A stretch of DNA of 45,817 bases, from the NCBI GenBank assembly GCA_028823035.1, contig JAPKCI010000023.1, forward strand, positions 1-45,817, in the 5' to 3' direction. The translations under genes were made by a program, and so were the position numbers. Positions 33,206-42,070 of the stretch are shown here, piece by piece (within the stretch, counting starts at the first letter, position 1; every line of letters starts with the position of its first letter). The DNA is from Rubripirellula sp. GTDB lineage: Bacteria > Planctomycetota > Planctomycetia > Pirellulales > Pirellulaceae. The notes under the pieces were generated by a model. The model worked only from the letters and a program-made list of their open reading frames with translations, ran no database searches and was not told the DNA's origin.

Positions 33206-34429
33206 TTACAAGGAGGTGAAATCGATTGGCTGATGCACGTCGATTCGATCATCCATGGCTGGTAAGGGGTACTTGAGTCCTGTGGCACAGTTGAATAGCA
33301 CGCAGGTTTCGTTGGCTGAAATGCGACCTGATTCCAGTTCTTGTTGATAGGCTGCGAGTGTTGCAGCACCTTCGGGGCACATCAGCATCCCTTCTCGTCG
33401 GGATGCCTCATCGCGAGCCTTGAGGATTGCGTCATCCGGGACCGCAGTTGCAAATCCCTCGCTTTCGCGAACAGCATTCAGAATCAGAAAATCACCGATA
33501 GCGGCGGGAACGCGAATTCCCGCAGCCACGGTGTGTGCATCTTTCCACAGTTCTGCATGTTGCTGACCTTCGTCAAACGCTTTGACAATAGGTGCGCAGC
33601 CAGTGGCTTGAACAGCAACCATCCGTGGCAAGCGACCTTGGATCCAGCCGATTTCTTTGAGTTCCTGAAAAGCTTTCCACATGCCAATCAAGCCTGTCCC
33701 GCCTCCTGTCGGATACAGAATCACGTCTGGTAATTGCCAGTTGAACTGATCGGCCAATTCAAGGCCCATCGTTTTTTTTCCCTCGATCCGATATGGCTCT
33801 TTTAGCGTCGAGCAATCAAACCATCCGAGTGTTTCTTTTCCTGCTCCGACGATCTTTCCGCAGTCGTTGATCAGCCCGTTGACCCGCCATACCTTGGCAC
33901 CTTGGGCAGCAATCTCACGAACATTGATTTCGGGTGTGTCGTCGGGGCAAAAGACGTAGGATTTCATTCCTGCTCGGCCAGCGTAAGCGGCCATCGCCGC
34001 GCCGGCGTTGCCGTTGGTCGGCAACGCCAGTTTGGTGACACCCAGTTCTTTGGCCATTGAAACAGCCATGCAGAGTCCGCGGGCTTTGAAGGAACCCGTT
34101 GGCAACCGTCCTTCGTCTTTGACGATCACCCGTCCCTCACCCGTCTTAAATCCGGCCAGTTCGATCAGTGGCGTCATGATTTCACCCAGACTGACAATGT
34201 TCTCGGCACGTCGGACAGGAAGAAATTCGCGATAACGCCACAGGTCTGCGGGGCGATTTTCAAGCTCGTCCCTGCTGACGGCCGCAGCGATGCCTGACAG
34301 ATCGTACCGCACTATCAAAGGGCTGCCCGTTTCTGATAGCCCATGCAGTTGATCCGCTGCGTATCGGGTCCCTGTTTTTCCACACTCCAAGTGAGTGACG
34401 AAGGTTGGTCTGTCTGGAAATTTCTGCAT
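33206..34429 (-). CDS. thrC: Threonine synthase
   Basis: Converts O-phosphohomoserine to threonine with pyridoxal phosphate; last step of threonine synthesis. 407 aa, a plant-type (class II-length) enzyme. The N-terminus carries a short region (THLECGKTGTRYAADQ) typical of this type, often a zinc-ribbon remnant, here with one Cys in CGKTG. The PLP lysine is Lys115 in PTGSFKARG; the phosphate loop is the TGGGTGLIG stretch; PTNGNAGAAMAAYA follows the lysine. The ATG at 34427-34429 gives a full-length N-terminus. Assignment against the related threonine dehydratase or cysteate synthase is likely but not certain from sequence alone. Confidence 0.88.
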   Translation of the reverse strand: MQKFPDRPTFVTHLECGKTGTRYAADQLHGLSETGSPLIVRYDLSGIAAAVSRDELENRPADLWRYREFLPVRRAENIVSLGEIMTPLIELAGFKTGEGRVIVKDEGRLPTGSFKARGLCMAVSMAKELGVTKLALPTNGNAGAAMAAYAGRAGMKSYVFCPDDTPEINVREIAAQGAKVWRVNGLINDCGKIVGAGKETLGWFDCSTLKEPYRIEGKKTMGLELADQFNWQLPDVILYPTGGGTGLIGMWKAFQELKEIGWIQGRLPRMVAVQATGCAPIVKAFDEGQQHAELWKDAHTVAAGIRVPAAIGDFLILNAVRESEGFATAVPDDAILKARDEASRREGMLMCPEGAATLAAYQQELESGRISANETCVLFNCATGLKYPLPAMDDRIDVHQPIDFTSL

Positions 34430-34547
34430 ATTGAGATCGCGGGGTGGCTGAATCGGTAGGGTAACGGAATGAGAGACATGGGGGGTGATTTACCTGCCAC
34501 TGCATGCCCAATATTGAGTCAATCATGCGAACTGGTTGCTGATGACG

Positions 34548-35183
34548 CTATCGAGTTGGCCTCACATCGGCAAGCCGCTTTTCTAACTGTCGCATACTAC
34601 GTGACAAAAGGACTCGTGTGGCTGCGTCGGACTTATTGATGGATTCGGCAATGGTCTTGGAAGGCAAGCCTTCGGCATAACGGAGACGGATGACTGTTTG
34701 CTGTTCATCTGTCAGGCCACTGAGGGCTTCCCTTACACGCACCATCCGAATGTCTCGACTGATGACGGCGCTTGGTGACGTCATGCTGGCAGCCAGAAGT
34801 CCTTCGAAATTGAGTTGGGACACATTGGATGAGGCACCACCCTGAAGAGATTTCTGCCGGTTGGCATCGCGACACTTGGCATCAAAGTGAAACCGATGTG
34901 CATCAACCACGCGACGTCTTGCGATTTGTTGCAGCCATTCCATGGGTTCGTAGCGATCCAGCGGTGCTGTCTGCAGACTCTGCAGCGCGGTGGTGGCAAT
35001 CTCCTGCAGTAAGTCGTCAACTTCAACGATCGCCAACAAATGGTCACCGGTGATGACACGGACAAAACCTGCCAATTGACTACGCTTGAGATCAAAGTAC
35101 TCCGCCAAGGCAGCCGGATCACGGTTGCAGATCCGCTGCAGCAAATCGGGCGGTATGTCGCGGGCGGGATTGGAATCATCCAT
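34548..35183 (-). CDS. ECF-family RNA polymerase sigma factor
   Basis: 211 aa. Sigma region 2 lies at about 40-105 (VEVDDLLQEIATTALQ, MEWLQQIARRRVVDAHR) and region 4 at about 150-205 (LSGLTDEQQTVIRLRY, GLPSKTIAESINKS). The segment between them is short, as usual for ECF factors. No anti-sigma factor is adjacent; instead a Ser/Thr kinase gene lies divergently, 119 bp away. Pairs of ECF factors and Ser/Thr kinases are described in planctomycetes, where the kinase is proposed to control the sigma factor by phosphorylation. That link is inference here, from position and family. Confidence 0.92.
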   Translation of the reverse strand: MDDSNPARDIPPDLLQRICNRDPAALAEYFDLKRSQLAGFVRVITGDHLLAIVEVDDLLQEIATTALQSLQTAPLDRYEPMEWLQQIARRRVVDAHRFHFDAKCRDANRQKSLQGGASSNVSQLNFEGLLAASMTSPSAVISRDIRMVRVREALSGLTDEQQTVIRLRYAEGLPSKTIAESINKSDAATRVLLSRSMRQLEKRLADVRPTR

Positions 35184-35302
35184 CAGTGTGCTCCAGAAAA
35201 TGCTACAAAGCCGCAGGTTGCTGTCGCAAAATTCTGTCCAGAACCTCGGACACGCGTGTATTGGGTTATCAGAGCGGATATTATGGCACGAAATAGTCTC
35301 TC

Positions 35303-37612
35303 ATGCCGATAGTCGCAGAGCCATCCATGTCTCAATCCCCGCATGATCGAGCTGATGGGAACGAGAATGAGTTCGCCAGCACCATTCAACAGACTGCAAG
35401 CCAGTCAAATTTTGCGTTTGATGAGAGAAACAGCAAGACGGCCGATGGCTTTGATGAAGTGCTGGAGGCCTGTCTGGAAGCTTTGGCGAATACCGGGGGA
35501 GTCGCGGATCCGGCGGAACTGCTGAAGTTCCGTCCGGAACTGGAAGAACCTCTTGACCGTTTTGTCCTTGTGGAATTGATCAAACTCGATATGTCGATCA
35601 AGGCAGAATCGGGGGAAATTCAGTCGCTGGAAACCTATCTTGAGGCACTGGCCGAAAAGTTGCCCCGTTCCGAAGTGCCAATTGATCTGGTCATGGAAGA
35701 GATCCAGTTGCGCCGCGAGGTGGGTGAGCAACCTGACTGTGATGAGTACCGGGATCGGTTTCCACATTTGGCGGAAATGCTTAGTCAGCTTGAACAACCT
35801 GTCGATGTAACTGCGACGGTCAGCAAGCGTCGCCAGTTGACCGAGTTGCGATCAGGGACACAGATTGACGATTTTCTGGTCATCCAGGAATTGGGTCGAG
35901 GGGCGTTTGCTCAGGTAGTTCTGGCGCGACAGTTGTCGATGCATCGATTGGTTGCCTTGAAAGTGTCCGGCAGTGGTGGTGACGAACCGCTCGCGTTGGC
36001 TCGACTTGATCATCCAAATATTGTTCGAGTTTATGATCAACGGTTGATTAATGCGGGTACCTTGCATCTGCTTTATATGCAATATCATCCGGGCGGGACC
36101 CTCGAGGATGTTGTCCGTTGTGTTCGTCAGGTCCCCATTCACGAACGCCACGGACGGTTGTTGCTTGATTGTATTGACATGTCGCTTTTGCATGCGGCTC
36201 AGGTGATTCCCGATCGTTCAGCGACACGTGATTGGCTAAAAAATATCGAGTGGCCCATGCTGGTTGCCTGGGTTGGCATGCAGGTCTTGCGTGGTTTGCA
36301 GGCGGCGCACGATCAGCAGGTTTTGCATCGGGATATCAAGCCAGCAAATGTACTTCTGACTGCCGACGGTATTCCACAACTCGCTGATTTTAATGTCAGC
36401 TTTTCAGGAGCGGCAGGACGTGCGGGGGCTGCCGCATTTTTTGGCGGCACCATCGGTTACATGGCTCCCGAACACCTCAAGGCAATTTCTGCCCAGCATC
36501 TGAAATGTGCCGGCCGGGTAACGGAGTCAGCAGATATTTATTCCGCTGGCATTCTGCTGTGGGAACTGTGGCAGGGACAGCGACCGTTTGAGTGTCCGAA
36601 AAAACCATGTTCGTGGGCTGAGGCTGTCGAGCAACAATTTGCCTCGCGATCATTGCCACTGATAAGCCCCGAGCGTACGGGAAGTTCCTGCGAGCGGGTA
36701 CTGGAAACGATCCTGCGATTGGCGTTGTCGAATAAGCCGGAGGAACGGCCTGATTCGGCGGCCGAAATGGCAGGTCGATTGCGGCTGGCCATGCATTCTG
36801 AGGCAGCCAACCTGTTTGATCCCGATAAAAAATCGCTTGCCGATTGGCTGGGGAAATGTTCGCCCTGGCTGGTCGCAGGATCTGTCATGCTGATTCCCAA
36901 TATCGCGGCAGGTTGGTTCAACTACGAATACAACCGCCGGGAAGTCACCGTCACGGATGAGATGGCTGCAAGCCTGTCGTTTGTATCCACCTGCATCAAT
37001 TGTGTCGTTTATCCTCTCGGAATGTGCCTGATGTTCATGTACAGCAAACCACTTTTTCGCGCCTTGCGAGTGACTCGAAGTGGAGAGCAGGCGACCGAAC
37101 AGGATATCGACGCGGTACTGGATCTTGGGCATCGAGCGGCCATCATTGGAGGAGCCTTCTGGATGATTGCTGGCGTGGTATATCCTTGCATCATGAAGCT
37201 GATGTATCGTGAATTCACTACCCTGCAGGCCATCCACTTTTTTGCTTCGCTTTTAATTTGCGGCGCAATTGCCATGATCTATCCGCTATTCAGCCTCGCG
37301 TGGATTAGCAGTTACATCTATTACCCTCGTCTGCTGCGAGCAACCGTGCATGATCAGCACTTCGAGCGGCGACGAACGCAGATGCTGAACCGGTGCGAAG
37401 GATATCTTCAGATTGCCGTCATCATACCGCTTCTTGGTTTGACCCTACTTGTGACCAGCAGGAGTTCATCGCAGATGTTCATGCTTACCGCGATTGGCGC
37501 AGGTTTGCTGGGTCTGATTGCCTCTTTTCACTGTTATCGAATCATCGTGAAAACATGGAACCGTCTTGCCGATGTGCTTGCCAATCAAACTCTGGTTTCT
37601 ACTGCCGATTGA
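35303..37612 (+). CDS. Membrane-anchored Ser/Thr protein kinase paired with ECF factor
   Basis: 769 aa. An N-terminal helical segment (about 45-165, typical before planctomycete kinases) leads to a protein kinase domain (188-495): Gly loop GRGAFAQV (198-205), Lys220 in VALK, Glu228, HRD at 342-344 in HRDIKPANVLL, DFN at 362-364 instead of DFG, APE at 388-390. The stretch from Lys220 to Glu228 is only 8 residues, so the first half of helix C is missing compared with usual kinases (about 19). A membrane region follows with about six hydrophobic segments (521-541, 560-580, 614-632, 643-668 and two later). The kinase keeps the essential Lys, HRD Asp and DFN Asp, so it is probably active. It may sense membrane signals and act on the divergent sigma factor. 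An ATG at 35327 is an alternative start. Confidence 0.93.
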   Translation: MPIVAEPSMSQSPHDRADGNENEFASTIQQTASQSNFAFDERNSKTADGFDEVLEACLEALANTGGVADPAELLKFRPELEEPLDRFVLVELIKLDMSIKAESGEIQSLETYLEALAEKLPRSEVPIDLVMEEIQLRREVGEQPDCDEYRDRFPHLAEMLSQLEQPVDVTATVSKRRQLTELRSGTQIDDFLVIQELGRGAFAQVVLARQLSMHRLVALKVSGSGGDEPLALARLDHPNIVRVYDQRLINAGTLHLLYMQYHPGGTLEDVVRCVRQVPIHERHGRLLLDCIDMSLLHAAQVIPDRSATRDWLKNIEWPMLVAWVGMQVLRGLQAAHDQQVLHRDIKPANVLLTADGIPQLADFNVSFSGAAGRAGAAAFFGGTIGYMAPEHLKAISAQHLKCAGRVTESADIYSAGILLWELWQGQRPFECPKKPCSWAEAVEQQFASRSLPLISPERTGSSCERVLETILRLALSNKPEERPDSAAEMAGRLRLAMHSEAANLFDPDKKSLADWLGKCSPWLVAGSVMLIPNIAAGWFNYEYNRREVTVTDEMAASLSFVSTCINCVVYPLGMCLMFMYSKPLFRALRVTRSGEQATEQDIDAVLDLGHRAAIIGGAFWMIAGVVYPCIMKLMYREFTTLQAIHFFASLLICGAIAMIYPLFSLAWISSYIYYPRLLRATVHDQHFERRRTQMLNRCEGYLQIAVIIPLLGLTLLVTSRSSSQMFMLTAIGAGLLGLIASFHCYRIIVKTWNRLADVLANQTLVSTAD

Positions 37613-37777
37613 ATCACATGTGCCCATTGGGGCCAGCATTTTCAGGAACACCGGGCGGCTGCTGATCCAATCGGCGAAACGTAGAACCTGACGCGAATAG
37701 ATGCATCTTGACTGAGATATTTGGAATGTCCGCTACGGCAGTAAACCGTTCGAATCCACTCAGATTGTCGCGATTGG

Positions 37778-37806
37778 CAGCGTGAGGGCATGCTGCCCTC
37801 ACGCTG
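37778..37806. terminator. Perfect 13-bp palindrome between convergent genes
   Basis: CAGCGTGAGGGCA is followed after TGC by its exact reverse complement TGCCCTCACGCTG. It ends 3 bp before the stop codon of the CARDB-like gene (-) and 166 bp after the kinase stop (+). No T-run follows on either side, so it may block exonucleases or terminate with Rho rather than act as a classical terminator. Confidence 0.5.
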
Positions 37807-37808
37807 GA

Positions 37809-38630
37809 TTACTGCTTGGTGGCTACTGCCCTCTCGGTTGGTTGTTCCATCATGCGTATCGCGGATCGTAACGACTCGGTGTTACCCGGCGAACTTGGAC
37901 GAACTCTGGCATTCGGTACTGGCGCCGGAACAGCATCTGGTAGCGATCCGGACGTGTCAGGCGTGACTTCGGGCGCACTGGGTACCGATCGTTCCGAGGG
38001 GCTCGTCGGATTAGATGTCACGATTGGTAAGTCCCTCACTCGAAAGGCTCGCAAGTTATTAGCTTCATTGGTTTCCAGTAACTGGTCAAAGCTGTCGATG
38101 GCGACCAACAACCGTTGAAAGCCGAGGATTTGGCCATCGCGGTTTCCCAAGGCAGTCACTTCGATCGGCAGTTGCACCACAAATTCCGCCTGTTGCCCGG
38201 GATTCAACTGTTCAACACGTACCGTTGTACTTGGGGAATGTGGGTGGATTTGACCAAGAAATCCAACCGCGGTGAGGTGAAAATTGCGAACGGTTCGATC
38301 GCTGGCATTGTGCACCACGATCGCAATTTGCGGGCCTGCGTCGGGGGCACCGGTTGGTAGTTGAGTGACTTGAGCGATTCGCAAATCACCCAACTCGGAT
38401 AGTGCCATGACAAACGGCCCGTGAATCGGTGGGGGAGCCACCAGTGAGGCAGACGACAGATCGACACTATTGTTGACTCCGTGGATCTGCAATAGACCGA
38501 TGACATGGCGACAGGTTTCAGGGCCGCGCAGAACGTCGGTGCTGCGAAGTTGCTGCGCATGGACCATCAGGCACCAACATGATGTGATCATGAGGGCGGA
38601 CAGCGATCGAGTTTGAGTCAGAACATGCAT
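37809..38630 (-). CDS. Secreted CARDB-like protein
   Basis: 273 aa from ATG at 38628-38630. A signal peptide (LSALMITSCWCLMVHAQ) is followed by a region with no assignment and then a CARDB-like beta-sandwich (about 95-215): IAIVVHNASDRTVRNF, VEQLNPGQQAEF, and the end motif VAIDSFDQLLETNEANN, which matches the D-x-x-x-x-x-x-E-x-N-E-x-N-N pattern of CARDB domains. The C-terminal tail (220-273) is Pro/Ser-rich and disordered. CARDB domains are adhesive or architectural modules in exported proteins. An upstream reading from 38777 adds 49 residues without a signal peptide and is rejected. It ends in a perfect palindrome shared with the kinase gene's 3' region. Confidence 0.78.
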   Translation of the reverse strand: MHVLTQTRSLSALMITSCWCLMVHAQQLRSTDVLRGPETCRHVIGLLQIHGVNNSVDLSSASLVAPPPIHGPFVMALSELGDLRIAQVTQLPTGAPDAGPQIAIVVHNASDRTVRNFHLTAVGFLGQIHPHSPSTTVRVEQLNPGQQAEFVVQLPIEVTALGNRDGQILGFQRLLVAIDSFDQLLETNEANNLRAFRVRDLPIVTSNPTSPSERSVPSAPEVTPDTSGSLPDAVPAPVPNARVRPSSPGNTESLRSAIRMMEQPTERAVATKQ

Positions 38631-38807
38631 CGAATTGGCCTCTGTTTTGAATGAGTTGTAAGATCTGAAACGTGGGATCACCCGCAATGCGGGGTGCCTT
38701 ACAAGAAACCCCGGCAGCCACGATTGATACGGGGCGCCGGGGCGGACAGTGATTGGCGGGAGCACCACTGCAGGCAAGGTGCTGGGGGTGGGCTAACGAT
38801 AGGTGGA

Positions 38808-39200
38808 CTACCAGCAGCCCCAGTAACTGGAGTAAATCGGTGCATAGTACCGATGATAAACAGGTCGATAACATTGGATCGAAGGGTAACTGTAATAGGT
38901 TCGATAGCATGGCCTTCTCCAGCTTCGATAACCGTAATAGCAGCGGCGAAAGGAACCGTGGCGATAGTATCCGATTCGGCGAAAACAGGCGGCTACGGCC
39001 TCTTCGCCAAGCAACTTATCGTCTCCCAGCAACGCGTCGACATCTGCCTTGCCATAGGCATCTGCTGGATCTGAGGGAGTCTGGACACTCGTCGGTGATT
39101 CCAGCTTTGCGATCGAGGAAAGCAGAGCATCGTCAGCGAAAGCTGAACCAGAAAGCAGCAACATCGGTGCTACGGCGAATAAGATTTGTTTCAACATCAT
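38808..39200 (-). CDS. Secreted protein with Tyr/Arg/Cys-rich C-terminus
   Basis: 130 aa, starting MMLKQILFAVAPMLLLSGSA, a signal peptide cleaved near AFAD. The mature first half is acidic and Ala/Asp-rich (DAYGKADVDALLGDDK), the second half is basic and aromatic with regular Tyr, Arg and Cys (RRCYYGYRSWRRPCYRTYY) and five cysteines. The Tyr/Cys-rich tail resembles a structural or surface protein and pairs in style with the 107-aa secreted protein at 12.6 kb, but no family is recognised. It lies 178 bp upstream of the CARDB-like gene on the same strand. The two-Met start leaves a 1-codon ambiguity. Confidence 0.72.
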   Translation of the reverse strand: MMLKQILFAVAPMLLLSGSAFADDALLSSIAKLESPTSVQTPSDPADAYGKADVDALLGDDKLLGEEAVAACFRRIGYYRHGSFRRCYYGYRSWRRPCYRTYYSYPSIQCYRPVYHRYYAPIYSSYWGCW

Positions 39201-39520
39201 GGTCGTCTCCAGTCATGGGCAAATCTGTGTTAACGAGAGTGCAATTCTGCCCAGTGCTTGACTCTCGCATGTTTCCTGACTGGTAAACCAAGCGATGGTG
39301 CCTTGAGAGTGTTACAGGAAATCTGAAACCGTTTTGCGGGATCCTGTGTAGACACGGTGTGCGTTCCTGCTCTGGTGTTGTGTCCAGACAACCGACAGTG
39401 AAACCCATCCCTGAGAACAATCATGAACCCGCCGGGAATATGTGTTGCGTTCTTGCCGCTTGCCCGCTGTGGAGATAGAGACCCACCGTTTGCTACCTTC
39501 AGGGATATGTGAGTAATCAA
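39201..39520. other. Divergent intergenic region (320 bp)
   Basis: It lies between the Tyr/Arg/Cys-rich secreted gene (-) and the next secreted gene (+). No coding frame looks real. It should hold the promoters of both transcription units; no clear -35/-10 pair, operator or hairpin was found. Confidence 0.4.
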
Positions 39521-40420
39521 ATGAAATTGTCAGCAGCACTTGGCTTGATCGCCACAGTTTTCATGACCTCCACCAGCCTTCAGGGCCAGGACGCACTGTT
39601 TTCGGAAGTCGCTATGGAATCGGTATTCAACGACTCAAAGCGTGTTGCAAAAGAAACACCTGTTGCGGTTCGCACTAAGGAAATAGGCCGTATCACGGGT
39701 GTTTCCGGTATTCAGGAACTCGTTGAACGAGCCGGTTTCGCCGTCAAAACGGACAAGTCGACAGCGACATTTACGGTCAAGCACGGAGAGTGGCAGTTTC
39801 CGGTAGTGATGCGAGTCGATGTTGAAAACGATCAGGTGTTGCTCGAACTGCGCCTGGGCAGGATCAGCGACAAGACAAAAGTGGATCAGGCGACGTTACT
39901 TGAATTATTAGCGGGAGGTGACTCTGCCAGACAGCTTTCCTTTGCTTTTGACCCTGCGGAGAAGGTGCTGTCGCTGAGGCATGCTTTGAGCAATCGTTCG
40001 GTAACGGTCGATCGCTTGCTTGCCGAAACAGAGATGCTTGCCAGATATGCCGGGGAACGGGCCAAGTTGTGGAGCCAATTGCATGTCAATGCATTCAAAG
40101 AAACGAGTGAATCGCTGGCGAATAGCCAAGATCTTTCGCTCGAAAGAGTTGTCGGGCGCTGGTTGGCAACTCCATCTTCCGGCGAGGCGTTTGCCTTGGA
40201 AGTGACGGCAAAGGAACGATTTAAGCTCGTTCACGTCACAGGAAAGGATATCAGCAGTTCCGCAGGTCGAGCGAGCGTTGAGGCTGATTCCCTGCTGTTG
40301 ACAGGGGACAATGGAACGATTGTCAGAGGTCAGATCAGGCACACCAAAGGCGGATTTGAATTCACCATCCGCAGTGCTGATGGCAAACAGAAGGCGATGC
40401 TGGATTTCAAACGGTCGTGA
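39521..40420 (+). CDS. Secreted protein with YbjN-like and lipocalin-like parts
   Basis: 299 aa from ATG 39521 (GTG at 39509 adds four residues and sits close behind AGGGA, so the start is uncertain). Signal peptide about 1-23 (ALGLIATVFMTSTSLQG). Middle (about 60-190): helix, strands, helix with VSGIQELVERAGF, EWQFPVVMRVDV, and an LSLRHALS helix, which recalls the YbjN/type III chaperone-like fold. C-terminal 95 residues: LERVVGRWLATP, then LEVTAKERFKLVHV, ADSLLLTGD, a short beta-barrel-like domain starting VGRW. The same two module types recur in the next two genes. Assignments come from sequence pattern only. Function unknown; the product is exported. Confidence 0.72.
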   Translation: MKLSAALGLIATVFMTSTSLQGQDALFSEVAMESVFNDSKRVAKETPVAVRTKEIGRITGVSGIQELVERAGFAVKTDKSTATFTVKHGEWQFPVVMRVDVENDQVLLELRLGRISDKTKVDQATLLELLAGGDSARQLSFAFDPAEKVLSLRHALSNRSVTVDRLLAETEMLARYAGERAKLWSQLHVNAFKETSESLANSQDLSLERVVGRWLATPSSGEAFALEVTAKERFKLVHVTGKDISSSAGRASVEADSLLLTGDNGTIVRGQIRHTKGGFEFTIRSADGKQKAMLDFKRS

Positions 40421-40637
40421 TTTCCCGGGGCACTCTGGCCGGTTTGAATTCAGTTCTGTCGTCGGCTGCCGCAGGCAGATACTGAGCCCTCAAACCGACA
40501 ACGGCACTCACACCAGCCAAAAAATCCTCAGTAGACGATTTGGTCTGTAACAGCCTGCCAGGTTTTTCGCTTGGTAAGTATGAGCCATCCAAGACAGCGG
40601 TTGTTGAACCGCAACGAGCCAAACCAGAGGTAATCCC

Positions 40638-41831
40638 ATGTCCAGCTATCTGTTCCAAGTCAGTTCCAGACTGTATCGCGCAGTTCTGATTGTCGGTATT
40701 TCAGCTTTCGGTTGCCTGAATCTGACCGCAGGTGAAAATAATTATTCACGCACTCTGACATCCACGGCATGGATTATCACCAGCAATGCCGAGGAAGAAA
40801 CATCAAATGGGACAGGAGTGCTTGTTGACGCTGAAAGACGGCTAGTTCTGACCAATGCACATGTGGTTGGCGATAGTCGTTCAGCCGTGGTTTTTTTTCC
40901 GGAAGTGATCAATGACCAGCCCAGAGTCAAACGCAAGTACTATCTCGACAAAGTGCTGGATCTTGCCAAGCTAGGCAAGATTGTTGCCGTGGACCGCAAA
41001 CGCGATCTCGCATTGATACAACTCCCTGAATTGCCCGAGAGAGCGAAGGCAATTGAGTTTGCTCAGTCGAGTCCGGTCCCCGGTTCGAGTGTCGAAATGA
41101 TTGGTAATCCCGGCGGTACTGATGTGCTGTGGGCGTATACCTCCGGGACAGTGCGTCTGGTCTACGAAAAGAAATTCAAGTCCGATCATGGGACGCATGA
41201 ATTCAAAGTTGTGGAAACACAAACTCCGATCAAACCAGGTGACAGTGGCGGACCAGTGGTGAATTCCGAGGGAAAGCTGGTCGCCATCGCCCAGTCATTC
41301 TCGCCTCAGATGAATCTGGTCAGCTACTGTGTTGACATTTCCGAAATTGAATCTTTCATCAAGAGTCCTTGGAAACCGGCACCGTTGGCGACTCGAATCG
41401 TCCTGGAAAACGCAGAATTGGAATTTGAGACTCACTCAACCGGGCATTACGAAGTCAAACGAGAACGGGCAGGGGAGGGCTTTCAAAGTGTGTTTGTCTC
41501 CAAAGACACCGAATACTATCGCCGGGCAGATCTACGCCGCATCTGGTCACTGGTTTCCGTCACAAAAGAGGCTCCTGATAACGATCTGATGATGAGGTTG
41601 ATGCGCCAGAGTTCAGCAACCAAGATCGGGTCATGGGCCATCGAGAAGAATGCGGCCGGCGATCACATGGTGATTTATGTCGCCAAGGTTGATGCAACGG
41701 CTCCCGACGAGGCCGTCAGCAGCACGATCGATTACGTAGGGCGAATCGCTGGAGCCATGAACAACGAACTCAACCCTCAGCCCACTGGCAATTCAGCATC
41801 TGAGACCCTAGCCGCCTGGCTTGCTAAATAG
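40638..41831 (+). CDS. Exported trypsin-like serine protease with C-terminal YbjN-like domain
   Basis: 397 aa. An N-terminal hydrophobic segment (about 13-31) acts as signal or anchor. The protease domain (about 42-230) belongs to the trypsin/HtrA (S1) fold: His75 in TNAHVV, Asp123 in RDLALIQL, Ser203 in GDSGGPVV. No PDZ domain follows. Instead about 160 residues (235-397) hold SVTKEAPDNDLMMRLMRQ, IGSWAIEK, MVIYVAKVDA and STIDYVGRIAGAMN, which match the YbjN/type III chaperone-like pattern of helix-strands-helix. A protease with this tail is unusual to me. AGAGG about eight nucleotides before the ATG is a fair ribosome-binding site. A strong terminator follows, 25 bp after the stop. Confidence 0.85.
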   Translation: MSSYLFQVSSRLYRAVLIVGISAFGCLNLTAGENNYSRTLTSTAWIITSNAEEETSNGTGVLVDAERRLVLTNAHVVGDSRSAVVFFPEVINDQPRVKRKYYLDKVLDLAKLGKIVAVDRKRDLALIQLPELPERAKAIEFAQSSPVPGSSVEMIGNPGGTDVLWAYTSGTVRLVYEKKFKSDHGTHEFKVVETQTPIKPGDSGGPVVNSEGKLVAIAQSFSPQMNLVSYCVDISEIESFIKSPWKPAPLATRIVLENAELEFETHSTGHYEVKRERAGEGFQSVFVSKDTEYYRRADLRRIWSLVSVTKEAPDNDLMMRLMRQSSATKIGSWAIEKNAAGDHMVIYVAKVDATAPDEAVSSTIDYVGRIAGAMNNELNPQPTGNSASETLAAWLAK

Positions 41832-41856
41832 TTCGACCATCTGGATTCATGGCTCG

Positions 41857-41906
41857 AAAGAGGTGTGGCGAAGTGGTTTATGTACCACTGCGTCACACCT
41901 CTTTTT
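41857..41906 (+). terminator. Rho-independent terminator after the protease gene
   Basis: AAAGAGGTGTG pairs with CACACCTCTTT, and inside it AGTGGT pairs with ACCACT over a short loop, followed by TTTTT at 41901-41905. The A-rich start and T-rich end may also serve minus-strand transcripts, but no minus gene is near. Confidence 0.9.
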
Positions 41907-42070
41907 GTGGCTTCTTGGTAATGTTGTGGGCGATGCGGGCCAGTCCTGCAAAAACCGGGCATTTTCCTGTCACAAAAATCGGCATCTGACGCTTGGTTGA
42001 TTAGCAGCAGGGACAACCAGCTGTGATGCGAATTCGACAGTTACTATTTTTTCAAAAGAGGACAATGGCC

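Noticed and set aside
33210-33219. AAGGAGGTGA on the plus strand, a perfect Shine-Dalgarno-like sequence
   Set aside because: It lies inside the 3' end of thrC on the opposite strand and is followed only by a ten-codon frame; chance match.
37740-37765. GTTCGAATCC motif resembling a tRNA T-loop
   Set aside because: The flanking bases do not form the T-stem, and no acceptor or anticodon stem can be built.
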